Origin: Ciona intestinalis
Lineage: Eukaryota; Chordata; Ascidiacea; Phlebobranchia; Cionidae
NCBI RefSeq assembly: GCF_000224145.3
Contig: NW_004190365.2
Location: forward strand, 1-64,000
Length of the DNA: 64,000 nt
Direction: 5' to 3'
Under the pieces are notes generated by a model, which was not told the DNA's origin, did not search any database, and saw only the letters and a list, made by a program, of their open reading frames with translations. Shown piece after piece: positions 35,901-45,991 of the stretch. The position numbers and the translations under genes are program-made. Each line of letters begins with the position of its first letter. The first letter of the stretch is position 1.

Positions 35901-38900
35901 ACAATCACCTGTGGTGACGTCACCCCTTGTGACGTAGCATGCGACAGCCATTATCGATGCCAGCATACGTCACAATGCGTTGATAGGTCAACTATATGTG
36001 ACGGTAACTCCTGTAACGGGTGTGTTGAAGACATTGGGTGGATGGGAGGGGTGGGGTTTAAGTGTATCAGGCAGGGGGCGCTATGTACCTTACCCCAACA
36101 ATTGTTATGGGACAATGTAAAGGATTGTGACGATGGAGAAGATCTGTGCGTCATATCCGGTGAATACGGGGGGTAAGTTGGTTTATAACTCAATACGAGT
36201 TAATTTATACGGTAATGTGGGTTTGGCAGCCAGACTTATATAACGAGTTTTAACGACTGTTATTTCGCTTACAAGCAAATATTGCGACTAATTCTCTTCG
36301 TTGTTTTAATTATTTGGATATTCGATATCGCATTCGGAGAGGTAAATAACAAACACGTTATCATATAGTACTGGGGTAAGATGGGACACCTTTAGCACAT
36401 AATATCCAAAAGATCGGGTTTTAGACGATTAACAACGGTCTATGGGAGTCGTGAGGATATGGTTTTATACTTTTTCGAAGTTTTTTTTAAAAGGTGTCCT
36501 ATCTCCCCCCCCCCCCCTATTATTTTATCCCCACATATTATTCCACGCAGACACCCCTCCACCATCAACACCACGTTATGCCATCAATGCACCGACGGTA
36601 CAATGCTGATCCCAATACCTCGTGTGTGTGATGGTGTGTTCGACTGTAGCGACCTCTCCGATGAATGTATGTGTTCCCACCCCTTACCTGTGTGCGGGGC
36701 GATACAACTACGGTATCCTATATTCGAACATATACAGTAAGTATCGGGGAAATTACACCGTAATATTATTGTATATATTTTTTGGTTATGACGTCACGAT
36801 GACGTAAGTTGTTAAAGCGGGATTACGTAAGTCGTGACAACAAAATCTTTGATTGTTTGTTTAAGTTTTATAATTACGTCGACATAACTAGAATTTGTTT
36901 GAAAGTTTATTATTACGTCATACAGGAACATCAATCTGCATTGTGACGTAGGCCAGATGTCGTGCGGTGACCGGAAGTGTATAGCGCGCCACCAAGTGTG
37001 CGATGGGGTGGTGGATTGCATGGATTATCGCGATGAGAGGTGAATGGGTGTGAATATATGTATACGTGTAAGCTAAATGAACTTATTTATCCTCATGACG
37101 ATATATGTTTCATATATTAAGGGGGATTCTAAGGGAGATTAACATGAATATATTATAACTACTATTAATCATTTTGTTACGTCACAGACCACCTTATTGT
37201 TTGGCAACAATACCTTGTGATGACGCAACAAACGAAAACATGATCAACCAACGATGCAGGTTCGTTTGTCATGTTTAATTATTCTAGACTGTGTAATTAC
37301 GCGGTGGTTAGATCACTAGTCCCAAACTAGAGGTTATGGGCTCGATGACACTAATATGAGCGTATGTGTCCTTGGGCAAGACACTTAACGGCAATTGCTC
37401 CGACCCAGTGGTTACTAATGGGTTGTCTAAATTATCAGCCATACATAAAGACAATCACCCACAAAGTTACACACGTGGTAACCCATGTATTCACCCCCCA
37501 CACACAACAGATGTAATATCGAATGCGAAAACATGGAGGGCATCGCGTGTGATGGCGGGGTCGATTGTCAGTCATTATTACGACATCATTACGTCACACC
37601 CATCGATGAATGTAACGGATACTGCGAGTCGCGAACAAACTTCGTTTGTGTGGATCGTCCCACCACTTGTGACGTAACAGTAAGCATTGCCATTCAACTA
37701 TTATGATTGTTAACAAACAATCGATTTTTTTAATAAAAAAAATTTAGACAAATTTAAAATCGGATATGAAGTCATCAATCGCGCTCAACGCTTCGATGAT
37801 TTGTGATGGGAAGATGGATTGTGACGTCACAGGGGTAGATGAATGGAATTGTTCTGATATTTATCGTTGTGTTGAAGACCCCGAGATGACGATATCTGTA
37901 TATAAACGATGTGATGGAATAATCGACTGTTACAACGGGTCGGATGAAGTTGGTTGTGTCGGTAGATTCTACTGTGGCACCGTGGGTGGGAAAATGGTAG
38001 GTATGACGTCATTATGACGTATTTATAGTCATACACAGTGTCACTTAAGACTTTGAAAGAAATCTTTTAAAAACATAATATTTAAATGACGTGTATGTGG
38101 CGTATTTATGGCCACCGTGACGTCATGCACACATCACCATCATGTGTCAATTATTTAGGTATCGATTAAAGATGTTTACGTTTGCGACCAAATCTTCCAC
38201 TGTGTTGATCAATCTGATGAAATGAATTGTACCGACGACAATCGCTTTTATTGCGTCAATAAAGATCCATTGTTCGTTCAAAGTTATCAGGTGATTGTTA
38301 CGTCACAATAATTTCTGTGACATAATTATTTGTGACGCCACATTTTCTCTGACACCATCAATTATGACGTGACAGGTGATGAACAATAGGTTGGATTGTA
38401 GCGACGGAAGTGACGAATGTCCTGATGACCTCACAGAGCGTTACATGGGGATGGTGTCGTCCAATTATGACATCATAGCAAGCCCTGTGTTACGTGTGTT
38501 TCTTTGGATATTTGGAATAATTGCTACTGTTGGTAATCTGGTGAGTGTATGACGTCATAATGGTGTGTATGATCCATATTAATGAACCTTACGTCACAGG
38601 CGGTGATTGTTGGTGAGTTACGAAGCATTCCCGCGAGTTTACGTAAAGGTTATTCAGCCTCGCTGCGGACAAACCACATTCTGGTTTTAAATCTCGCCAT
38701 TAGTGATCTCATTATGGGAGTTTATCTCATCGTGTTGGGGTCCATGGGGATCAAATATGGCGGAAAGTTTTGCGCCCATGCTAAACATTGGATGGGCAGT
38801 GGTACATGTCAAGCATTGGGGGTGATGGTGTTTGTATCAACTGAGACATCTGTCATGATTATGGTCACACTAACTGCGTTCAGACTTTATGCGGTTTACA

Positions 38901-40439
38901 AGGTAGGCTAATTGTATGGGTTGAATGTTTGCTGTTTTTATAATTATATGCACCGTCGCCGTGGGACAGAAATTAGGCAATTGGTTTTAACCAGAGGTAA
39001 TGAGTTCAACCCGCGATGCTGGTGCCAGTGTGGGCGTGTGTGTCGTAGGTAAGGCACTTAACAGGCACGAGGTGTAAGAAACAGAACACCTGTGTTATAA
39101 GAACTGTCGTTGCCCCGCCATGCGAGGATAAATAAGTTACATTCACCCAAATAAATATTCAAACTCACATTTGTTTTTTTCAGCCGCTAAAATCGAAATT
39201 CCGACCGCCGGTAGGTGTCGCTCTCAGCATCGTTTCTTTTATATGGATAATATCCATAGTTGCGGCGCTCATACCCGCCATGCCACCACTACAACGTTTC
39301 TTCACCGATACTGTGCTCATGGAAAGTCCCTTCTTTCGTCACGGTGACGTCAGTTTCGCGATCGCTAAAACTTTTGTTCTAAAACTTTTGACCTTTGACC
39401 CCGCTGCTGTTAACCTCACAACGGTTCAAGTTAACATGGCACGAACAGCGACATCGTGGGACGACCTTGAATCGATAAAGTTCGCCACTAAACATGGGGT
39501 TGATCTTCAAGACATGCAATATTACTCCGGGTGAGTCACCCAGTGGGTGGAGTTTGTATTTTTTTCAGTCGCACGTTGGCGCTTCTGAGTTGACCTGTAA
39601 AATTAGGCCAAAAAAGATAACTAAGTGACGTCATATATTAGTGACATAATCATAGTTATTCAGGAAAAAATAGCATAGCGAACATTAAACTAACTGAAAC
39701 AACGAAGAGAATGGAATTAGCAGCAAAACCACAGTCGTTAAAACCAGCTATGGGTAAAAACTACATGAGGAAACTTGTCAAATAAAATCGTGGCTGCTAA
39801 AACACATTTTAGAACGACACACTGTCCGCACAGATTCTACAACGCCAACAGCGTTTGCACGCCCAAGCTCTTTGTGACGTCACAGGAGACGGGATGGGCT
39901 TACCCGATTGTGACGGCAGCTTTTAATTTTACCGCGTTTGTGTTTGTTGCGTCATCATACGTCATCATCTACGTCAAAGCGCGTCGATACGCGATGCACT
40001 TCGATATCAGTTCTCCCAGGGTGATGCTACAACATAGAGGTAAGATATTATCAATGTTTTGTGTTTTTGGGCAATTGCTCCAGCCATGCAGGGAGAAATA
40101 AGTTAAGTTACTTAAATTACACTAATTACCTCAACCCCTCCAGCCATGCAAAGGAAGATCATCAGATTAATCGTCACCGACTTTTGTTGTTGGGTTCCCA
40201 TCTCTATCACAGTGTTCGTGAGGTTTAGCGGGATCGAGGTTCCCGATATCATGTACGCGGTATCTGCGGTCGTCCTTCTTCCGCTGAATTCCGCGCTGAA
40301 CCCGATCCTTTACTCCGACTTTGTCGATGGAATTCAAACCAAAGTCCATCGAAAGTTTGCAGAGAGCGCGAGTAGTTTATATAGAAGATCACGGACATTA
40401 TCATTACGACCATCTATTACAGTGGAGACCAATCTGTGA
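32975..40439 (+). CDS. LDLa-repeat seven-transmembrane receptor (relaxin-receptor/GRL101-like)
   Basis: Rhodopsin-class receptor with a long Cys-rich ectodomain. Exons: 32975-33025 or so (signal peptide MKRLLLLLAFHASTAT), 34444-34564 (FCDGKFDCYDGSDE), unresolved exon(s) near 35040-35150, 35737-35764, 35840-36172, 36551-36736 (RVCDGVFDCSDLSDEC), 36926-37039, 37188-37259, 37511-37679, 37748-37996, 38159-38290, 38376-38540 (last LDLa, then TM1 with ATVGNL), 38600-38902 (TM2 LVLNLAISDLIMGVYL, TM3), 39184-39530, 39813-40039 (TM5), 40144-40439 (TM6 TDFCCWVPI, TM7 PLNSALNPILYSD). From 35737 on, all joins are in phase. About eight LDLa modules with CDG..DC..GSDE cores run directly into TM1 without leucine-rich repeats. 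The TM6/TM7 wording is that of the LGR/relaxin receptor group. The E/DRY motif after TM3 is replaced (TLTAFRLYAVYK). The ligand is unknown. Confidence 0.9.
33711..33773 (+). mobile_element. Short element end with hammerhead-like core
   Basis: CGATGAAGACG, a loop, then ACGTCGAAACGTCG and GGCAAAGTAATACACT. A related copy lies at 52675-52745 (TGATGAAAAC, ACGTCTAAACGTTG, GGCAAAGTATAAA). GATGA and GAAA flank a short stem (GACG/CGTC), the arrangement of a hammerhead ribozyme core, but the U of CUGAUGA is C here. It lies in intron 1 of the receptor gene. A GGTGGGGCTGGTGGGG-type G-rich stretch follows at about 33900-33975. Confidence 0.4.
35500..35675 (+). repeat. SINE copy in receptor intron
   Basis: CCCAGTGGTCACTAATGGG, TTGTCAGCCATATA, AAGTTACATGCGTGGTAACT and TGCGAGGATAAATAAGTTGC; the head is missing. 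Confidence 0.8.
36366..36523. mobile_element. MITE-like element
   Basis: TAGTACTGGGGTAAGATGGG at the left and, at the right, AAGGTGTCCTATCTCC running into a C tract and TATTA. It is about 158 bases, the same family as 23322-23514 and similarly built, in an intron of the receptor gene just upstream of an LDLa exon. Confidence 0.75.
37300..37482 (+). repeat. SINE copy in receptor intron
   Basis: A-box-like GCGGTGGTTAGATCACTAG, AGAGGTTATGGGCTCGATG, GAGCGTATGTGTCCTTGGG, CCAGTGGTTACTAATGGG, TTATCAGCCATACA; it ends just before the exon at 37511. Confidence 0.8.
38950..39150 (+). repeat. SINE copy in receptor intron
   Basis: Head GCACCGTCGCCGTGGGACAG and TGAGTTCAACCCGCGATGC, then GGGCGTGTGTGTCGTAGG, GTAAGAAACAGAACACCTG and TGCGAGGATAAATAAGTTAC. 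Confidence 0.8.
39693..39803 (+). repeat. Dispersed repeat family B next to a splice acceptor
   Basis: ACGAAGAGAATGGAATTAGC, ATGGGTAAAAACTACATG, AAATAAAATCGTGGCTGC. The next receptor exon begins at 39813, ten bases beyond the conserved end of the repeat. Confidence 0.8.
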
Positions 40440-40547
40440 CGTGTTGTACAAGTTATTGTGTTTGTTGTGAAGTTGTAGGGTACTCATGCCCGCTGTCAAA
40501 CTGTTATTAATATTTTATTGAGAATTAAAAATTCGCATGTGAAAAAA

Positions 40548-40553
40548 AATAAA
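40548..40553 (+). promoter_or_regulatory. Candidate poly(A) signal of the LDLa receptor
   Basis: AATAAA 109 bases after the receptor stop codon. Confidence 0.5.
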
Positions 40554-42046
40554 ATTACCTAAAATATTTACCCGCGAAGTTAAATATGTGGTAAAAATAC
40601 TTTGCAATTTATTTTAAAAACATATTTATTTTACAGTAGTTTAGATGTTAAAAATGGTACAACTCTATATCTCTACCTTGCGGATTTGTTACATTAGAGT
40701 GGAGGAACAACAAAACCAGAGTGGAGGAACAACAAAACACCGGGGAGTGATCTATATCGAGGCCAAGCATGTTAAAAAGTGAAAAAAACAACAACATTTG
40801 TCTAGTGTGCAACAAGTAGCTTAAGAATGTTTAAAAACTATATTTAGTTCACATTTCTTAGTTATTTAGTTCACACAATTAATAAATTTTAACTCTGTAG
40901 CGAACCTTGCGGATTGTAGTTCATGATGCTATTACACGTTAGCTGGCGCCCCGGAGTTTACATTCATCCTGAAATCGGGGAGTAATATTTTCCAACTCAA
41001 TTTATTACAAAATCAATAATTTTATAACCTTTAATTAAAGCAGAATACATTAACGTAAAATCACAAAGCTGAAACAAAAAATTAAGTACGTACGTTTTAC
41101 CATAATTTACCAACACTTTTCGAGTTTGGAATTCTCGGGGTTCTAGTGTCACGTGATAACTGATGTCACAAAGACACATAAAAACATTATAAACCGCTTT
41201 AAATTTTTACCGTAGGGGAGTGTGAAGATTTAAAATACCTTTATATGCTGCATTTTTGTTAGTCTGATCACAAATACTCAAATCTAGTATATTTTTATAC
41301 TTTTTTTTGTAAATTTAGTTGCAAAATGTTCCCAAAACATATACTTACCAATATTTCATAAGTTGTTGATAACCGCATAGCATATACATAACCTAATAAT
41401 TATTGAAGCACCTTCTAAACCGCCTCATTATCTAAACTGCTGTATTTACACCCAAACACCCCGTTACTTTGCTGTAACCACACACACACATCTATACCAA
41501 ACACAACACCGCTGTTCAGACGACGCGAGGATTAATCAGTTTTGCCGTGAGTGCCTTTGATTACAAATGATTAAAACGACGCCGTTTCTTCGAGCTTAAA
41601 GTTTGTTTATAAACATTATAAGCACATGTGTCGTAGTTTAATGTGACAAGCTGCGTAAAGGTTTATCAAGCAAGTATATTATGAGTGCTAATCATGGCAT
41701 GTCTGTATTGTTTTGAGAATGTTCAATTTAAGAATAAGTTATTTTTTTAGTTATAAATATAGAACTTAATATTTTATGAAACTACTATAGTTAATGTATT
41801 AGTTTGTTGTCACAGCTATATTAGTTAAATATAAGCTGTGTTATTGTAATCAAAAGAATAAATAAATAAAATGCAAATATTTTTGTATAATTTACATCCA
41901 ACGCATTACTTTATATTCAAATGCATGGGGTTTACAATCCTAGAGTGAAGCATATTCTGATATTTAGGTTAGAGTTGGAACATTACCTAAATACCCAGGG
42001 TGCTACAACCCATTAGTGAACTCACTAACCAGCCATTACATTCTAG
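40554..42046. other. Intergenic region, no gene seen
   Basis: AT-rich interval between the receptor and the Cys-pair gene. Short duplicated pieces occur at 40693-40735 (CAGAGTGGAGGAACAACAAA twice). A satellite-like and SINE fragment lies at about 41960-42025 (CTAAATACCCAGGGTGCTAC). The acceptor-like ACATTCTAG at 42038-42046 touches the next start codon. Confidence 0.5.
42038..42046 (+). promoter_or_regulatory. Candidate spliced-leader acceptor
   Basis: CTAACCAGCCATTACATTCTAG precedes ATG with no 5' UTR; CTAAC could be a branch site. Trans-splicing of a leader is established in Ciona, and this layout is typical, though an ordinary 5' UTR intron would look the same. Confidence 0.45.
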
Positions 42047-43121
42047 ATGGCGACGGTCGTTTGTTTCGTTTGCGGCAACTCCACCTCCGAGTTGAACGTC
42101 TCTCCTTTATTCTCACGAAGCCAACGTACGCATCACAATGCCCCTTTCTTCCCGTTCCTCGAATACCACGACCCCGCCCCCGGCGCCTCCCCCATGCAAG
42201 ATGATTGGTCGGTTGACGCTTGTTTCGTTTGTAAATCGATTCTTGCGCAACAATGGGAGTCGTTCGAACGAGGTAGAATGCCGATAGGGAAACGACTTTA
42301 TTGGTTGAAACGACCGAGTGGATGCGAGATTCGACAACCCGTGTCGCAGGTGTGTGATGTCATAATGCTGTGTTTGTGATCAAACAATGATAACATTGTT
42401 GTCGGCATAATGTAATATTAGTAATAGCTTTTTCCTTTTGTTTATTTTCCACCAATGATGTCTCTCCAAGTTGAAAATCAACGAAACTTCATAATGTAGT
42501 TGATATCTGTTGTTTCAGATTGAACTCGAAGAAATATTAAACGAACATTCTCGCGATAATTGTGATGATTACGCCACAGATGAAGAAGATGGGAAATCCC
42601 CCATTCCGAAACCACAAGAACAACACGACGAACCACCCCAAATATTCTGCTACTCGTGCGCTAAATCCGACAAAGATCATCCGTCGATGTGCCCGGTGCA
42701 TTGCCAACCATCGTACGAGCAGCTAAGAACCGGGGTTCCTTACTATCCTACCGTGCTGGACAAGGAACCATCGAAAGGAGCTAAAGTGATTTGTAACTCA
42801 ATAACTTTCTTATGCATCTCGTGCTTGCCTAAGTTTACCCCAGAATGGCACCCTGTGCAAAAAGATTTTCTCCAGCAAGACCCGACGAAGTCCGTCCTCC
42901 CACGAATTCCGCTTCCAGAGGTCGTGTTATGTTATATCTGTGGTGGTGACGTCAGCACCAAGTATAACGTGGGTCTGGTCCGAACGTCTGGGGCCACTGG
43001 AGGGGTGACGGCGGCGTTAACATCACGTAAACCTATCCTGGGGTCAACCCCCCTAACATTTGGGTTCACGTATTTGTGCACCAAGTGTTTGTCAGCGCCG
43101 CCGTTTAACGATAAAGTTTGA
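42047..43121 (+). CDS. Cys-pair (CxxC) protein of unknown function, 301 residues
   Basis: Two exons, 42047-42349 and 42519-43121, join in phase. Cys pairs recur: VVCFVCGNS, DACFVCKSI, IFCYSCAKS, FLCISCLPK, VLCYICGGD and YLCTKCLSA, with an extra MCPVHC. This suggests two to three zinc-binding modules, each begun and closed by a CxxC pair. The first module also holds FFPFLEYHDPAPGASPM and KRLYWLKRPSG, which look strongly conserved but which I cannot place in a named family. An acidic linker (about residues 103-125) separates the modules. No signal peptide or membrane segment is visible. The start codon follows ACATTCTAG directly, which fits spliced-leader trans-splicing. Confidence 0.82.
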
Positions 43122-43380
43122 ACATTGGAGGGTTCGGTTTCTAAACTGTTGTTCCCGGGTCAGGAGTCGATATTAGATTTGTTTATAGTTGCCTAACATG
43201 GGTATGCAGGATCTGGAATCAATTATAATACATTATGTGACTATGTGTATAATCTGGTTGGTGGTTGTACATGGTATAAATGTATGCCAACATAAAACAC
43301 AGGACATAATGTTAATTTCCCTGTCACAATGTTACCTTATAAAAACATTCAACAATGCATTATAATGTATTTCCGCTTAT

Positions 43381-43470
43381 GTGGGCAACACTGGTGTGGG
43401 CAACACTGGTGTGAGCAACACTGGTGTGGGCAACACTGGTGTGGGCAACACTGGTGTGGGCAACACTGGT
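43381..43470. repeat. 15-bp minisatellite, six units
   Basis: GTGTGGGCAACACTG is repeated about six times with one variant unit (GTGTGAGCAACACTG). It lies between the Cys-pair gene and the mucin-like gene, probably in or just after the 3' UTR of the former. Confidence 0.9.
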
Positions 43471-43698
43471 GTATTAAATATTGTAACTGCCATGTGTTAA
43501 ATATTTCATATAAAATGTAGTCAGATATTTTTCCATTAATTGTTGCGATTGTTTCGTCGTATTAACTTGTTTTGTCACTACAGGTATTATGACATAATGT
43601 GTAGATTGTGATGTAATAATAGGTTAATTATTCTGAAACAATTATCTGGTGAAAAGTTCGTTGTGACATCACAACTATTAATTATGACATCACAGAAG

Positions 43699-45567
43699 AT
43701 GTTTCTACGCTTGTTTTTATTGGTCGGAATTATTTGTATAACTGGGGGTGAGTTTTGTTTGTTTTTGATAAAAATTTGAAAATAATTAAAATATTTTATC
43801 CAGGTGAAAATGTGGGAGCTAGTAATAGGTAAGTGACATCATAATGTGTGACATCATAACTATGATTATGACATCATCAGGCGTAAAAGTCCAAAGTTCC
43901 GCGGCAACGCGACGATAAACGAGGAGAAGAAGAAACTTCCACCAGGAGGCGATATAGTGAGCGACGTAACGAACCAATCAAATCAATTTAAAGCAGGGTT
44001 GGAGGTTATTGGGAATATAACCAACCAATCACAGCCCACCATACACGCCACGCCCCCTTCAACAGCCAATCACGATCAAGCAAATACAACTACCATAGAA
44101 ATAACAACCCAACCACAAACGACCACTAGAGGTGAAAGTTTGATTTTGCTGAGTCGGCGTTATAACTTTGTGATGTCATTACAGCTCCTGTGACATCATC
44201 AACAGCGCCTGTGACATCATCAACAGCGCCTGTGACATCATCAACAGCACCTGTGACATCATCAACAGTGCCTGTGACATCATCAACAGCACCTGTGACA
44301 TCATCAACAGCATCTATGACATCATCAGCTTCTGTGACATCACAGCCTTCCAGTATGACATCATCAACACTACCTATGACATCATCAACTGTGACATCAC
44401 AACCACCTACTATGACATCATCAACTGTGACATCACAATCACCCACTATGACATCTTCAACACCACAAACAAACACAACAATACCTACTGTTCCCAAAAA
44501 ACAAGGTCAGAAATTATTTTAAAATTTTATGAGTTTTGTTTGGTAAAAAATTTTTGTTAAAAAGAATAAAAATAGATTGTGTTATAAGATCTTTATTAAA
44601 TTCAGTTTTGTATCCTTAATATTCGCAGGTGGTGGAATATCTACGGGTGTCGGGGTTTTACTCGGTGCGATAAGTGCTGCCGTTATCATCGTTATCTCAT
44701 TCTTCGTTTATAAATACCAACGTCGGTTCATGCACGCTGCTCGATTCAGGAGGTTGCAAGATTCACCATTGGTGGGTAGTATGGATGGTTGTGTCGTAGC
44801 GACTGTCGTTATAACACGGGTGTTCTGTTTCATACACCTCGTGCTCGCTTACAAGTTACCACGTATGTAACTTATTTATCCTCGCATGGCCGGGCAACGA
44901 CAGTCATTAAACCATGTGTGTTCTGTTTCAAACATCACGTACTCGCTTACAAGTTACCACGTATGTAACTTATTTATCCTTGCATGGCCGGGCAACGACA
45001 GTCATTAAACCACGGGTGTTCTGTTTCAAACATCACGTACTCGCTTACAAGTTACCATGTATAAAACTTATTTATCCTCGCATGGCGGGGCAACCACAGT
45101 CGTTATAACACAGGTGTTCTGTTTCATACACCTCGTGCCCGCTTACAAGTTACCACGTATGTAACTTATTTATCCTCGCATGGTGGGGCAACGACAGTCA
45201 TTATAACACGGGTGTTCTGTTTCAAACATCACGTACTCGCTTATTATGTATGTAACTTGTAAAATCATGATACTTCTGCCATAATCATATTTCTGTATGG
45301 CTGACAATTTTGATATGCTGTTAGTGACCACTGGGTTGGAGAAATTGTCGTTAAGTGTCTTGCCCAAGGACACATACACCCACAATGGTAGCAAACCTTG
45401 GACCCGTATCCTAGTTTAATGGCTGGCGCTCAATTGAACAAACCTACTATTATGTCACAATCATACTTACTATGATGTCACAATGTTCCCAGGATGAGTT
45501 CGATGAACTAAATGGAGCCGACGCGGTTTACGCCGAACACACCGTGCCCATTCGTCTTCGTGTGTGA
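43699..45567 (+). CDS. Mucin-like single-pass membrane protein, 287 residues
   Basis: Six exons join in phase: 43699-43747, 43804-43828, 43881-44131, 44185-44505, 44629-44771, 45493-45567. There is a signal peptide (MFLRLFLLVGIICITGG), a basic stretch, and a region with N-glycosylation sites (NATINEE, NQSNQF, GNITNQSQ). Then comes a Thr/Ser-rich domain of about 105 residues built on VTSSTAP-like six-residue units and likely to be O-glycosylated. A Gly-rich membrane segment (GVGVLLGAISAAVIIVISFF) and a basic-then-acidic cytoplasmic tail ending TVPIRLRV follow. The layout resembles sialomucins of the CD164/podocalyxin kind, but no homology can be claimed because mucin domains converge. The 18-base coding unit contains the TGACATCA motif that fills this gene's introns. 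Confidence 0.82.
44795..45255 (-). repeat. Tandem array of the SINE tail, 98-bp period
   Basis: About four and a half units in the last intron of the mucin-like gene, each with GTTATAACACGGGTGTTCTG (or a variant), GCTTACAAGTTACCACGTAT and TTATTTATCCTCGCATGG. The same 98-base unit is tandemly repeated at 63.6-64 kb. Confidence 0.9.
45290..45420 (-). repeat. SINE fragment, reverse
   Basis: CTGTATGGCTGACAATTT, GTTAGTGACCACTGGGTTGG, CTTGCCCAAGGACACATAC, CCACAATGGTAGC and a reversed head; it adjoins the tail array on its left. Confidence 0.75.
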
Positions 45568-45927
45568 TTTATATGATATCTATGTTACTGTTATATGATA
45601 TCTATATGCACCAAACTTGGGGTGGCAGGCTTAGCCTAGAATTTTCTACACTACATTATTCAGTAAACATTACAACCAATAAGTTAGATTTGTTTCACAG
45701 GATTGTGTGTCTAACTATCCCTGCCTCCCCTATGTTTTTAATAGTTTGACACCTGTTATGATATCTATGTTACTGTTATATGATGTTATTCTTTCTTCAA
45801 TATTTGATGAAAAGTTTAAATCCATGGTGCTTGGTCCTTCCTTGCCTTCCACCCACAATCATATTTGTGTGCAATTGTATTTTACTTCTTACTTCTTGCA
45901 CATTTGTTGTGTGTTGTCTTGTCGTTG

Positions 45928-45933
45928 AATAAA
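45928..45933 (+). promoter_or_regulatory. Poly(A) signal of the mucin-like gene
   Basis: AATAAA 360 bases after the stop codon. The 3' UTR also repeats TTATATGATATCTATGTTAC near 45575-45600 and 45755-45785. Confidence 0.5.
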
Positions 45934-45991
45934 ATGTTTCAGTAGATTATGTGATATCTATGGTTGCTATGTATGTGTCGTTAGACCGCAG

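Noticed and set aside
34340-40000. Dense TGACGTCA sites as a cluster of CREB-response elements
   Set aside because: The palindrome does match the CRE, but copies occur by the dozen in introns of unrelated genes and at splice sites, so a dispersed intronic motif is the simpler reading. Some copies could still bind CREB/ATF.
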